A stretch of 33,189 nt of DNA from Chitinophagaceae bacterium UBA2789 (GTDB taxonomy: Bacteria > Bacteroidota > Bacteroidia > Chitinophagales > Chitinophagaceae), in the NCBI GenBank assembly GCA_002352145.1, contig DEHX01000079.1:8720-41908 (forward strand). Reading direction: 5' to 3'. Below the pieces are notes generated by a model. The model was given only the letters and a program-made list of their open reading frames with translations. It was not told the origin of the DNA and did no database searches. Both the position numbers and the translations under genes were made by a program. Positions within the stretch are counted from its first letter, which is position 1; every line of letters begins with the position of its first letter. Shown piece after piece: positions 16,881 through 24,878 of the stretch.

Positions 16881-18095
16881 TTATTTTTTCATTGCCGTTA
16901 CCGGGTGGAGTTTATAAACATACCATACCGGGTAAAGTCCCAGCAGGAAGGCGATGATTAATACAGTTAATGACTGCATAATGAAAATGGGCAGATGTAC
17001 CGAAGCAGGGAATAATGCTTCGAAGCCGAATCGTTCATACACATCAGCCATTTTGCCGCTAATACGAATTGGATTTTTACTAAACCAGGACACAACAGGC
17101 CAACTAATCAATACACCGGCCAATACTCCTGTTATAGTAATCCATATGGTTTCGATAAGCAGGGTAATGCCGAGCCTGAGTTTAGGCATACCGATTGCTA
17201 TCAGCATACCAAATTCATAGCGTCTTTCAGTAGCCATCATTAGTATGGTGCCAAAAATGCCAAAACCGATAATGAGGTATAAAATGCCGGTGAAAATATA
17301 GAAGCTGCTGCCATCAGCCCTGATATGATTGGCAATTTCCGGCATCAGTTCTTTCCATGTCATTACTTCGTATGACATACCTGCCATCAGATCGATCTGC
17401 TCCTTAATGGGAATCATTTTTTCTGGTTGTTCAATACCAAATGATAGAGAGGTGAGCAAACCTTCTGCATTGAGAAATGCCTGGGTGGCTGCCAGCGGCA
17501 GATAGATTATCCTATTGTTTAGGTCAGGAGAACCAAAACGGGCAATGCCTTTTACCCGGTATTTGCCAGCTGCCAAAGTACCCTGGTAGCCCTGGCTCAG
17601 GATGACTATCGTGTCACCGGTTTTAATATTCAATCTTTCAGATAAACCCTCGCCTAAAATAGCAGACTCTTCGTTACTGTTGAAGTATTCACCGCTAACC
17701 AGCTTAGCCTGCAGTTGGCTGAAATCATTTTCCCTTTTCGGATCTGTGCCTACCAACATGGCTCCTTTGGTAGTATTACCAGCAGAGGCCAGTACAAAGG
17801 TTTCAAGGCGGGGCGCTACTTTTGTTACACCTTTTATTTTTTGTAACCTGAGCAATAAAGAATCATCCGAAATGAAACCATTGTCAATAATTCGTTCATC
17901 CCAGTACCCTTTATTATGTAGTTGGATATAGCCATAGTAAAAACTAACTATATTTTTTACCAGGTTATCGAAAATTCCCCTTTGAAAAGACTGCATCGCC
18001 ACTGCCAGCACCACAGCAAACGTAACGGAAGCCATAGTGATAAAGGTGCGTCGTTTATTACGCCATAGGTTTCGCCAGGTAAGTTTTAAAATCAT
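16881..18095 (-). CDS. FtsX/LolCE-type ABC transporter permease, first copy
   Basis: Inner-membrane permease of 404 residues with the same plan as its downstream partner: a basic start MILKLTWRNLWRNKRR, a first helix at about 17-40, a periplasmic domain to about 260, and three helices near 262-290, 310-340 and 370-395. The hallmark MATERRYEFGMLIAIGMPKLR follows helix two. The start overlaps the LolA-like gene stop as ATGA. A typical lipoprotein-release system needs two such permeases with one ATPase, and that set is complete here. There is no HlyD/MacA-type adaptor gene and no ATPase-permease fusion, which argues against a MacAB-TolC efflux pump. Confidence 0.92.
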   Translation of the reverse strand: MILKLTWRNLWRNKRRTFITMASVTFAVVLAVAMQSFQRGIFDNLVKNIVSFYYGYIQLHNKGYWDERIIDNGFISDDSLLLRLQKIKGVTKVAPRLETFVLASAGNTTKGAMLVGTDPKRENDFSQLQAKLVSGEYFNSNEESAILGEGLSERLNIKTGDTIVILSQGYQGTLAAGKYRVKGIARFGSPDLNNRIIYLPLAATQAFLNAEGLLTSLSFGIEQPEKMIPIKEQIDLMAGMSYEVMTWKELMPEIANHIRADGSSFYIFTGILYLIIGFGIFGTILMMATERRYEFGMLIAIGMPKLRLGITLLIETIWITITGVLAGVLISWPVVSWFSKNPIRISGKMADVYERFGFEALFPASVHLPIFIMQSLTVLIIAFLLGLYPVWYVYKLHPVTAMKK

Positions 18096-18835
18096 TGTAG
18101 CCGGGGCATGTTCTGAGAAGTGAAAAAATTATCGTCTATCGGTTTGTCAAACTGAAGTTCATTGTAGATAAATACTGTCTTATTGTTTTTTTTGGCTGCC
18201 GGTATCATTTCCATTCTGGCAGGCAGGAGCCTGCCTCCAAGCATTTTAATATCGTAAGTGCGGAGTGAGTTGACCATGCCGCCATCTTCATCATAGTATT
18301 CAGCGTACATGATAATATTGTCTTTTTTATCTACCCACATCAGAACTTTACCCCATACCACAGCGGATTCTGGTTTGGGCAAGAGCAAAATCTTATAACT
18401 ATCCCGTTCGTCAATTACAGAATCTCCAACTATACTGTGCCGGTAATCTTCTGCAATAGAAGCTTCTTTTACCAGGTCATCGTTTGTGAAATCGGTGCCC
18501 ATCCAGCTTTGGCTCATCATGGAAGGAGGTAACTTAATGGTACGTTCTATGGAAGGTATCCAGTTCCATACTTCTTTTTTTCTTTTCAGGTAAACAATGC
18601 CTTTGTCTTTTACGGGAGAAGTAACCAGCAGCATCGCAAGGTCGTTACCCTTGGTCCAGCTTTTCATTTTTATTTCTCTTTTCCAGTTGGGACGAATGAC
18701 CTGAATGGTGAAAGTGGCAAATGAAGATTTCCCTTTAGCCCTTTCATCTGCCTTACGAATGATGGCAGTGGCATCCTGTGCGAATGTTGCCGGGGCTATC
18801 AATGATAACAGCCATATGATACGCAGTGGTAACAT
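18092..18835 (-). CDS. LolA-like outer-membrane lipoprotein-sorting protein (PF17131-type)
   Basis: Periplasmic carrier candidate of 247 residues. It has a signal peptide MLPLRIIWLLSLIAPATFA cleaved before QDATA and no lipobox cysteine, so it should be soluble. The region from IRPNWKREIKMKSWTKG to WNWIPSIERTIKLPP and SQSWMGTDFTNDDLVKEASI is the recognisable core of the LolA_like family, which adopts the half-barrel fold that shields acyl chains. The later part (GKVLMWVDKKDNIIMYAEYYDEDG) is also typical. It is the first gene of the five-gene operon, with its stop codon overlapping the first permease start. True LolA is normally a separate housekeeping gene; this family's substrates are poorly known. 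I infer that it receives cargo from the FtsX pair and passes it to the outer membrane. Confidence 0.87.
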   Translation of the reverse strand: MLPLRIIWLLSLIAPATFAQDATAIIRKADERAKGKSSFATFTIQVIRPNWKREIKMKSWTKGNDLAMLLVTSPVKDKGIVYLKRKKEVWNWIPSIERTIKLPPSMMSQSWMGTDFTNDDLVKEASIAEDYRHSIVGDSVIDERDSYKILLLPKPESAVVWGKVLMWVDKKDNIIMYAEYYDEDGGMVNSLRTYDIKMLGGRLLPARMEMIPAAKKNNKTVFIYNELQFDKPIDDNFFTSQNMPRLQ

Positions 18836-18940
18836 ACTGAACTGTATGATTACAAAGTAAGCTCATTACGGCCTGAAATCCTTTGATAGTAATCATAGGC
18901 TGATATGATCATAAGGATGGGGAGAAAAATAGCGGTTCCC

Positions 18941-18983
18941 AAAAGCAAAAAACCCCGAATTGGTATTGGGGTCTTTTGCTTTT
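18941..18983 (-). terminator. Intrinsic terminator after gyrB
   Basis: A long imperfect stem pairs positions 18941-18960 with 18965-18983 across a four-base loop, with one mismatch and one bulged base. Read on the minus strand the core GACCCC...GGGG is followed by TTTTTTGCTTTT. It lies 20 bases after the gyrB stop codon and separates gyrB from the LolA/FtsX operon. The remaining gap to 18835 should hold that operon's promoter, but I could not assign one firmly. Confidence 0.75.
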
Positions 18984-19003
18984 GATCAATATCTTGTTAC
19001 TAC

Positions 19004-20983
19004 TTAAACATCCAGCTTTGCATATTTAGCATGGCTTTCAATAAACTCCCTGCGAGGGGCTACCTCGTCACCCATCAGCATACTAAAAATGCGGTCTGCC
19101 TCAGCTGCACTCTGGATGGTTACCTGCTTCAAGGTCCGGCTCTGGGGATTCATCGTTGTTTCCCATAATTGTTCAGCATTCATTTCACCCAGACCTTTAT
19201 ACCGCTGAACGGTTACTGACTCATCTTTACCGGCTCCCAGTTTTTCCACCCACATTTTACGCTGTTCTTCATTCCAGGCATAGGATTGCTCTTTTCCTTT
19301 CTTTACCAGGTAAAGTGGGGGCTGGGCAATGTATACATAGCCTTGTTCTACCAGTTCGGTCATATAACGGTAAACAAAAGTCAGGATCAGCGTAGCAATA
19401 TGAGAACCGTCCACATCGGCATCGGTCATGATGATGAGTTTGTGGTAACGGAGTTTACTTAAGTCAAGCGCCTTGGGATCTTCCGGAGTACCAATTTTTA
19501 CGCCGAGGGCGGTAAACATATTTCTGATCTCTTCATTGTCGTAGATCTTATGCTCCATGGCTTTTTCAACGTTCAGGATTTTACCTCTTAATGGCAAAAT
19601 GGCCTGGAAACTTCTGTCACGGCCCTGCTTGGCAGTACCGCCGGCTGAATCACCCTCGACCAGGAATAGTTCACAACGCTCCGGGTCACGGTCGGAGCAA
19701 TCAGCAAGTTTGCCCGGCAAGCCGCCACCAGTCAGCACAGATTTACGCTGTACGAGTTCTCTGGCTTTTCTTGCAGCAGCCCTTGCCTGTGCTGCAAGTA
19801 TCACTTTGGAAACAATATTCTTGGCTTCCTTTGGATTTTCTTCTAAATAGGCTTCCAGTACTTTGGATACGGTAGAATCAACCACACCCATCACCTCATT
19901 GTTGCCTAGTTTGGTTTTGGTTTGACCTTCAAACTGAGGTTCCGGCACTTTAACAGAGATGATAGCACTGAGCCCTTCGCGGAAATCATCGCCTTCTATT
20001 TCTACTTTGGCTTTTTCAAACAAGCCGTTTTTGTCACCGTAGCTTTTGAACACCCTTGTTAATGCCCTGCGGAAACCGGAAACATGGGTGCCACCTTCGA
20101 TAGTATTAATGTTGTTTACATAAGAGTAGATATGCTCATTGTAACTGTCATTGTAGCTCAGTGCCACTTCCACAGCTACATTGGTAGTTTCATCTCGGCC
20201 TTCAACGGCTATTACTTTTGGTATAAGCGAATTGCGCCCGGCACTTTGGTCCAGCATTTCCACAAACTCCACGATACCGCCTTCACTGTAAAAACTCTTG
20301 CTGTAGTTTGTACCATCTTCTTCTTTTTCCCTCAGGTCATTAAGAGTTATACGGACACCCCGGTTCAGGTAGGCCAGTTCTCTTAGGCGGCCTTCAAGAA
20401 TGTCTTTGTTGTAAGTTGTGGTAATAAAGATTGAACCATCGGGCCAGAACTGAACCCGGGTTCCTGTTTTGTCGCTGCTGCCTATTTCCCTTACAGGGTA
20501 TTGCGGAACGCCAATATGATATTCCTGTTCAAATACTTTCCCTTCCCGCTGAACGGTAACATGCAGTTTGGTGCTCAATGCATTCACACAGCTTACACCC
20601 ACACCATGCAAACCACCCGATACTTTATAGGAGCCTTTGTCGAATTTACCCCCTGCATGCAGTACGGTCATTACCACTTCAAGGGCAGAACGTTTTTCTT
20701 TGGTATGCATCGCAGTGGGTATACCCCGGCCATCATCTTCAACGGAAATAGAATTGTCTTCATGTATGTTGACAGTAATATTCTTGCAATAACCGGCCAA
20801 TGCTTCATCAATAGAGTTGTCTACCACTTCGTATACCAGGTGATGCAAACCTTTAACACCAATGTCGCCGATGTACATGGCAGGACGTTTGCGAACGGCC
20901 TCTAAGCCCTCTAATACCTGGATACTGTCAGCCCCATATGTGCCGGGAACTGTTGGTTTTATTTCTGTTGTTTCTGTGCTCAT
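19004..20983 (-). CDS. gyrB: DNA gyrase subunit B
   Basis: ATPase and strand-passage subunit of DNA gyrase, acting with GyrA on supercoiling. The 659-residue product starts at ATG 20983. The GHKL domain shows EVVDNSIDEALAGYC (E52, N56), DDGRGIP (D84 to P89) and GGLHGVGVSCVNALS. The TOPRIM domain has LVEGDSAGGTAKQGRDR, LPLRGKILNVEKA and the metal-binding TDADVDGSHI. The C-terminus has VQRYKGLGEMNAEQLWETTM, the GyrA-contacting segment. The length lacks the 165-residue insertion of Escherichia coli GyrB. GyrB and ParE can be hard to separate by eye; the LPLRGKILNVEKA core and total length favour GyrB. It is monocistronic, with its own -7 box upstream and terminator downstream. Confidence 0.93.
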   Translation of the reverse strand: MSTETTEIKPTVPGTYGADSIQVLEGLEAVRKRPAMYIGDIGVKGLHHLVYEVVDNSIDEALAGYCKNITVNIHEDNSISVEDDGRGIPTAMHTKEKRSALEVVMTVLHAGGKFDKGSYKVSGGLHGVGVSCVNALSTKLHVTVQREGKVFEQEYHIGVPQYPVREIGSSDKTGTRVQFWPDGSIFITTTYNKDILEGRLRELAYLNRGVRITLNDLREKEEDGTNYSKSFYSEGGIVEFVEMLDQSAGRNSLIPKVIAVEGRDETTNVAVEVALSYNDSYNEHIYSYVNNINTIEGGTHVSGFRRALTRVFKSYGDKNGLFEKAKVEIEGDDFREGLSAIISVKVPEPQFEGQTKTKLGNNEVMGVVDSTVSKVLEAYLEENPKEAKNIVSKVILAAQARAAARKARELVQRKSVLTGGGLPGKLADCSDRDPERCELFLVEGDSAGGTAKQGRDRSFQAILPLRGKILNVEKAMEHKIYDNEEIRNMFTALGVKIGTPEDPKALDLSKLRYHKLIIMTDADVDGSHIATLILTFVYRYMTELVEQGYVYIAQPPLYLVKKGKEQSYAWNEEQRKMWVEKLGAGKDESVTVQRYKGLGEMNAEQLWETTMNPQSRTLKQVTIQSAAEADRIFSMLMGDEVAPRREFIESHAKYAKLDV

Positions 20984-21029
20984 AAATGGGGTAAAATCCT
21001 CTGGTTAAAACGGGAAAAAATATAACTCA

Positions 21030-21037
21030 CAAATGTA
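21030..21037 (-). promoter_or_regulatory. Candidate -7 promoter box for gyrB
   Basis: Read on the minus strand, TACATTTG fits TAnnTTTG exactly and lies 46 bases before the gyrB ATG, giving a leader of roughly 40 bases. No clear -33 TTTG was found at normal spacing. The rest of the 150-base gap to the divergent lipoprotein gene is AT-rich without other assignable elements. Confidence 0.4.
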
Positions 21038-21133
21038 CTGAAACAGGCTGGTTAGACTAGTATTTTAGCGCTGTTTTTTGAGAAAATTTACCCCGGTTTT
21101 AGGGTTTAAATAGATTACTTTTAAAGATAATTT

Positions 21134-22501
21134 TTGAAAGTGAGAACCTGCCTGTTGTTATTGCTATTATTCGTTTTAAGCTGCCGGAAAAATGAGGAAA
21201 ACCAGCCTTCACCGCCTCCGCCTGTTGCCTATACAGCGCCCAAGATTGATAGCAGCAGTTTCAGACTGGGAAACCTGGAAAAAGGCACCTTGGATACTTT
21301 TGTGTTGCATTATAACAGGGCAGTTTCGGTGAATTTTATCCGTTTACTTTCTGCATTTTGCCTGCCCGATATGCGTTGGTCAGTTTCTGCTAACGGGAAG
21401 ACAGTAAAATTTTACAACTTATTATGCGGCCGGCTCGCCGAAGATTTTACGTTTGAAATATCGGTGAAAGACAGTACACAGCAGATTAAAACAGACAGTG
21501 TTACTTTCTCTTACTACTTCAAAAAAATTGCCGTAGCGGCACAAATGCAACAAATGTATATCAGCCCCGATAATAAGTTTTGCTGGGCCATCTTATACGA
21601 CTCGGCGAAACTCTATTGTTATGGCATTGAAGACACCTCCTATCGCCGTACATACAATCTCCCTTTCAGGCCATGGCGATTTGCATTCAACCTACAAAAC
21701 CAAAAAATTTATTTTGTGCCATACCCGTTTACCGGCACCGAAATGAACAAAGTGTATGTTTTTAATCCTGCGAATGGTGCTATTGACAAAACAATAACAT
21801 TAATCAAAGACACCTATGATGACCCGCTTAAACGGGTATTGATTTACAACATTGGATTCGGGTCAAATGGGTATGGCGTACTCAATACTGGAACAATGGA
21901 AGCCGGTTTTTCCCGTTGGAGAATTATAGATTCCCGAATAAATGATTCTGTGTATGCCCATCCCGCATGGATTGCCTCCATAAGCGGCGGCAACAGCAAT
22001 TTCAGGGAATTTGCATCGATTCAGCCCAACTATAATGGCACCAAAATATATATGCAGGCCATCAACGCTTATCCAAGGGCAGGCTTGTTGGATTGTGTGA
22101 CACAAAATTTGACGGAATTAACCCTTGCATCCGGAAATCCCAGTCATTATTTAATACCAAGTAAAAGCCATGATAAATTGTTTGTTGCCAGCTTTTCATT
22201 TCAAAGTATTTTGACCAGTAATACTTTGTGGAGCAACTACTCAACCTTTGACAACAGATATTCTGAAACGGCTGATTTCAGTTATAAGCCAGGTGAGCAG
22301 GATGTGATTTATTACAGGGGGAGAAGTGGTTCCTACGATTTTTCTGTTCTTGATTATGCCAATTCACGCATACTTACAAGAATCAATGTAAGACCCGACT
22401 TTCACAACATTAACGCAACGACCGACGGAAAATACATAATCGTATCTTCTGGCGGGGGCATCTATTTTCTGAAAACCGCCATGATTTATCAATCTTTTTA
22501 G
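21134..22501 (+). CDS. Putative lipoprotein with beta-propeller-like repeats, function unknown
   Basis: I do not recognise a family. The 455-residue product begins with a lipoprotein signal, a hydrophobic Leu run ending FVLSC, with the lipobox Cys at residue 17 followed by RKNEENQ and a Pro-rich linker (PSPPPPV). A beta-rich segment of about 100 residues (GNLEKGTLDTFVLHYNRAV...) looks Ig-like and may correspond to an adhesin-like fold. From about residue 135, repeated units (MYISPDNKFCWAIL, KVYVFNPANGAIDKTI, NATTDGKYIIVSSGGGIYFL) suggest a WD/YVTN-type beta-propeller. There is no ATG near the 5' end: the frame starts with TTG at 21134, or GTG at 21140, both giving an intact signal. It ends nine bases before the convergent lpxC-fabZ stop codon. 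Probably anchored in the outer membrane or cell surface. Confidence 0.75.
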   Translation: MKVRTCLLLLLLFVLSCRKNEENQPSPPPPVAYTAPKIDSSSFRLGNLEKGTLDTFVLHYNRAVSVNFIRLLSAFCLPDMRWSVSANGKTVKFYNLLCGRLAEDFTFEISVKDSTQQIKTDSVTFSYYFKKIAVAAQMQQMYISPDNKFCWAILYDSAKLYCYGIEDTSYRRTYNLPFRPWRFAFNLQNQKIYFVPYPFTGTEMNKVYVFNPANGAIDKTITLIKDTYDDPLKRVLIYNIGFGSNGYGVLNTGTMEAGFSRWRIIDSRINDSVYAHPAWIASISGGNSNFREFASIQPNYNGTKIYMQAINAYPRAGLLDCVTQNLTELTLASGNPSHYLIPSKSHDKLFVASFSFQSILTSNTLWSNYSTFDNRYSETADFSYKPGEQDVIYYRGRSGSYDFSVLDYANSRILTRINVRPDFHNINATTDGKYIIVSSGGGIYFLKTAMIYQSF

Positions 22502-22510
22502 CCCGTACTA

Positions 22511-23956
22511 CTACCGCTTCACTATTTGTGCTACCAGGTCAGCTTCTGCACAAACTTTGTTACCTACATAAGTTGTGCCTTTCATCTCACAGATACCGCG
22601 GCGTATAGGTGCTGAAAGCTCCATTTTCAGAATCAGTGTATCGCCGGGGCGTACCATGTTTTTGAATTTGCAATTATCAATCTTCAGGAAGTAGGTATCA
22701 TGTTGTCCGCCGCCACTCAGATTGATGGCCAAAATACCTCCGCATTGTGCCAGTGCTTCAATCTGTAATACACCGGGCATAACCGGGTTGCCGGGGAAAT
22801 GCCCCTGGAAAAACCATTCATTGAAGGTCACATTTTTGATTCCTACGATATGGGTATCGCTTAGCTCAATAATCTTATCTACCAGTGCAAAAGGAAAACG
22901 ATGGGGCAGGGTTTTCTCAATGTACTGCTGGTCGTAAACCGGCGGCTGGTTGGGGTCGTAAACCGGAACACCTTTTGTGTGCTTGTTCTTTTTGATATAT
23001 TGTTTGATCTTTTTGGCAAACTCCACATTGGTGCTATGCCCGGGGCGGTTGGCTATGATGCGTCCTTTTATGGGATAACCAATCAGTGCCAGATCCCCGA
23101 TTACGTCCAGTAGCTTATGCCTGGCAGGTTCATTGGGGTACCGGAGTTCCAGGTTATTAAGATATCCCTCACTCTTTACTTCTATTTTGTCCTTCTTAAA
23201 GATCTTTTTCAACCTGTCCATTTCCTTATCATCAACAGGCTTATCCACGATAACTATTGCATTATTTACATCACCGCCTTTTATCAGGTTATTATCCAGC
23301 AGCATTTCCAGCTCATGCAAAAAGCAAAAAGTGCGGCAGGGGGCTATCTCCGTTTTGAATTCGCTGATATGTTTTAACCCGGCATGCTGGGTGCCCAAAA
23401 CCGGTGAGTTGAAATCTATCAGCGTCGTTACCTGGTATTCGGTAGCTGGCATAGCCACCATTTCTACTCTTTTCGACTCATCATAATGATAGATGTTCTC
23501 GTCTATGCTGTACCACACTTTGGCGGCATCTTGTTCCACTATACCAGCTTCTTCTATTAGTTCGATAAAGGGTTGCGAACTACCGTCCATAATGGGCATT
23601 TCTGGGCCATTAATTTCTAATAAGCAGTTATCGATTCCCATGCCTACCAGGGCGGCCAATACATGTTCCACTGTGCTCACTTTGGCGCCATTGGCTTCCA
23701 GTGTAGTACCACGACTAACATCTGTAACGAGGTCACAATCGGCCTTGATTATAGGCTGGTTGGGCAGGTCAATTCGTTGAAACTGAAAACCAAAGCCCGG
23801 GCTGGCAGGTTTCAGGGTCAAATCTGCCATGATTCCGGTATGCAAACCTGTACCGGAAATGCTGACAGAAGATTTCAAGGTATGCTGTTTGTCGGGGTTG
23901 AAAGAGGCCAAATTATTTTTATCAGTAAATGGCATCTTGTCTGTTAATGGATTCAT
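22511..23956 (-). CDS. lpxC-fabZ: Bifunctional UDP-3-O-acyl-N-acetylglucosamine deacetylase / 3-hydroxyacyl-ACP dehydratase
   Basis: A fusion common in Bacteroidota that joins the committed lipid A deacetylase to the fatty-acid dehydratase FabZ. From ATG 23956 it has 481 residues. The LpxC half (about 26-320) has zinc ligands H98 (STVEHVL), H280 (EPARHKLLD) and D284, and the catalytic His H307 (RPGHSTN). The FabZ half (about 345-481) has PHRFPFALVD, GHFPGNPVMPG with H386, and E400 in LQIEALAQ. The longer frame to 23977 begins with GTG and is unlikely. An alternative ATG at 23935 is favoured if the -7 box at 23962 is the promoter, since the first ATG would then be nearly leaderless. lpxD lies upstream on the same strand but is separated by an opposite-strand gene; lpxA is not downstream, where a convergent lipoprotein gene sits. 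Confidence 0.95.
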   Translation of the reverse strand: MNPLTDKMPFTDKNNLASFNPDKQHTLKSSVSISGTGLHTGIMADLTLKPASPGFGFQFQRIDLPNQPIIKADCDLVTDVSRGTTLEANGAKVSTVEHVLAALVGMGIDNCLLEINGPEMPIMDGSSQPFIELIEEAGIVEQDAAKVWYSIDENIYHYDESKRVEMVAMPATEYQVTTLIDFNSPVLGTQHAGLKHISEFKTEIAPCRTFCFLHELEMLLDNNLIKGGDVNNAIVIVDKPVDDKEMDRLKKIFKKDKIEVKSEGYLNNLELRYPNEPARHKLLDVIGDLALIGYPIKGRIIANRPGHSTNVEFAKKIKQYIKKNKHTKGVPVYDPNQPPVYDQQYIEKTLPHRFPFALVDKIIELSDTHIVGIKNVTFNEWFFQGHFPGNPVMPGVLQIEALAQCGGILAINLSGGGQHDTYFLKIDNCKFKNMVRPGDTLILKMELSAPIRRGICEMKGTTYVGNKVCAEADLVAQIVKR

Positions 23957-23961
23957 AGCGG

Positions 23962-23969
23962 CAAAGATA
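23962..23969 (-). promoter_or_regulatory. Candidate -7 promoter box for lpxC-fabZ
   Basis: On the minus strand TATCTTTG matches TAnnTTTG exactly. It ends five bases before the ATG at 23956 and 26 before the ATG at 23935. If used, it gives lpxC-fabZ its own promoter independent of lpxD and favours the downstream start. No clear -33 element was seen. Confidence 0.35.
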
Positions 23970-24197
23970 ATGACCACAGATTTACTGCTGATTACGGTGA
24001 TTGAATGATTTTTTGCCCGAAAAAGAGAGAATTTCTGTTCCGTTTTAAAATTTCTTGAGGGAAGGAGACCGGTATAGGGAGGTCAGAAGGATGAATGCTC
24101 CTAATCATGCAAAGGGCTGCCACAGGTCATAGGGGAATGGCAGGTTACAGGTCTACCTTAACGCCAGAAAATTTCTTCATTCATAAAACCACTCAGC

Positions 24198-24779
24198 ATG
24201 AAAAAATACTTTTTACCCTGGCTATTGTTAGCCGTAACAATAGTGCAGGCCCAGCCTTGGACCAAGCAGTATGATTTTGTGGATGATTGTGTTTGTGGAA
24301 TGGCCAAAGTAAGTAAGGATGGAAAGTTTGGATATGTAGATCAGCAAGGAAAATTAATTGTTCCTGTTATTTACCAGGATGCCATGGCTTTTAGCGAAGG
24401 TTTTGCAGCTGTAAAATCAGAAAATAAATGGGGCTATCTTGACAGTACAGGCAAAATGGTAATTAATCCGGAGTATGAGGAAGCTGGCTCTTTCCACGAG
24501 TCACTGGCTGCAGTAAGGAAAAACGGAAAGTTTGGGTTTGTAGATAAAAACAACAAGGTCATTATTCCTTTCAATTACTCAATGGCCAATGGATTTTCAG
24601 AAGGTATGGCACCTGTAGCAAACGATAAAGACATGTGGGGCTATGTAAATGCCAGTGGTAAACTGGTAATACCTTGTGTATTCACTTTTGCAGACAAATT
24701 TGAGGATGGAAGGGCAAGGGTGATAAAAGGCAGTGAGATGAGCTATATCGATCGCTATGGTAAAGCGGTGAAAGATTAA
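24198..24779 (+). CDS. Secreted WG-repeat protein
   Basis: The 193-residue product has a signal peptide MKKYFLPWLLLAVTIVQA cleaved before QPW, and no lipobox. It then consists of about five WG-type repeats of roughly 30 residues: KFGYVDQQGKLIVPVIYQDA, KWGYLDSTGKMVINPEYEEA, KFGFVDKNNKVIIPFNYSMA, MWGYVNASGKLVIPCVFTFA and a final partial SYIDRYGKAVKD. Each repeat pairs an aromatic-Gly-aromatic strand with a [IV]-P-x-[FY] strand; such proteins form beta-rich solenoid or propeller-like structures of poorly known role, probably binding. It lies on the plus strand between lpxD and lpxC-fabZ, interrupting what is usually a contiguous lipid A cluster. No clear promoter could be assigned in the 220-base gap before it. 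Confidence 0.85.
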   Translation: MKKYFLPWLLLAVTIVQAQPWTKQYDFVDDCVCGMAKVSKDGKFGYVDQQGKLIVPVIYQDAMAFSEGFAAVKSENKWGYLDSTGKMVINPEYEEAGSFHESLAAVRKNGKFGFVDKNNKVIIPFNYSMANGFSEGMAPVANDKDMWGYVNASGKLVIPCVFTFADKFEDGRARVIKGSEMSYIDRYGKAVKD

Positions 24780-24833
24780 AAGAACTGTCGAAATATTAGG
24801 AAGCTTATTCAGTTAGTAGCTATTGCATAAACC

Positions 24834-24878
24834 AATGGCCGGAGAGTGAGATATTATCTCTACACTCTTTCGGCCATT
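24834..24878. terminator. Stem-loop between convergent genes, overlapping the 3' end of lpxD
   Basis: Arms AATGGCCG/CGGCCATT (eight pairs) and AGAGTG/CACTCT (six pairs) are separated by a small internal loop and enclose about 14 bases. The stem starts 55 bases after the WG-repeat gene stop codon and extends into the last codons of lpxD, whose stop codon lies in the loop side. Only a modest T run follows (AATTGTTTTA) on the plus strand. It may end transcription of the WG-repeat gene; use in the other direction is doubtful. Confidence 0.45.

Noticed and set aside
13784..18835. Reading the FtsX operon as a MacAB-TolC drug efflux pump
   Set aside because: There is no MacA/HlyD-type adaptor and no TolC-like gene, the ATPase is separate, and two permeases plus a LolA-like carrier fit a lipoprotein or lipid system better.
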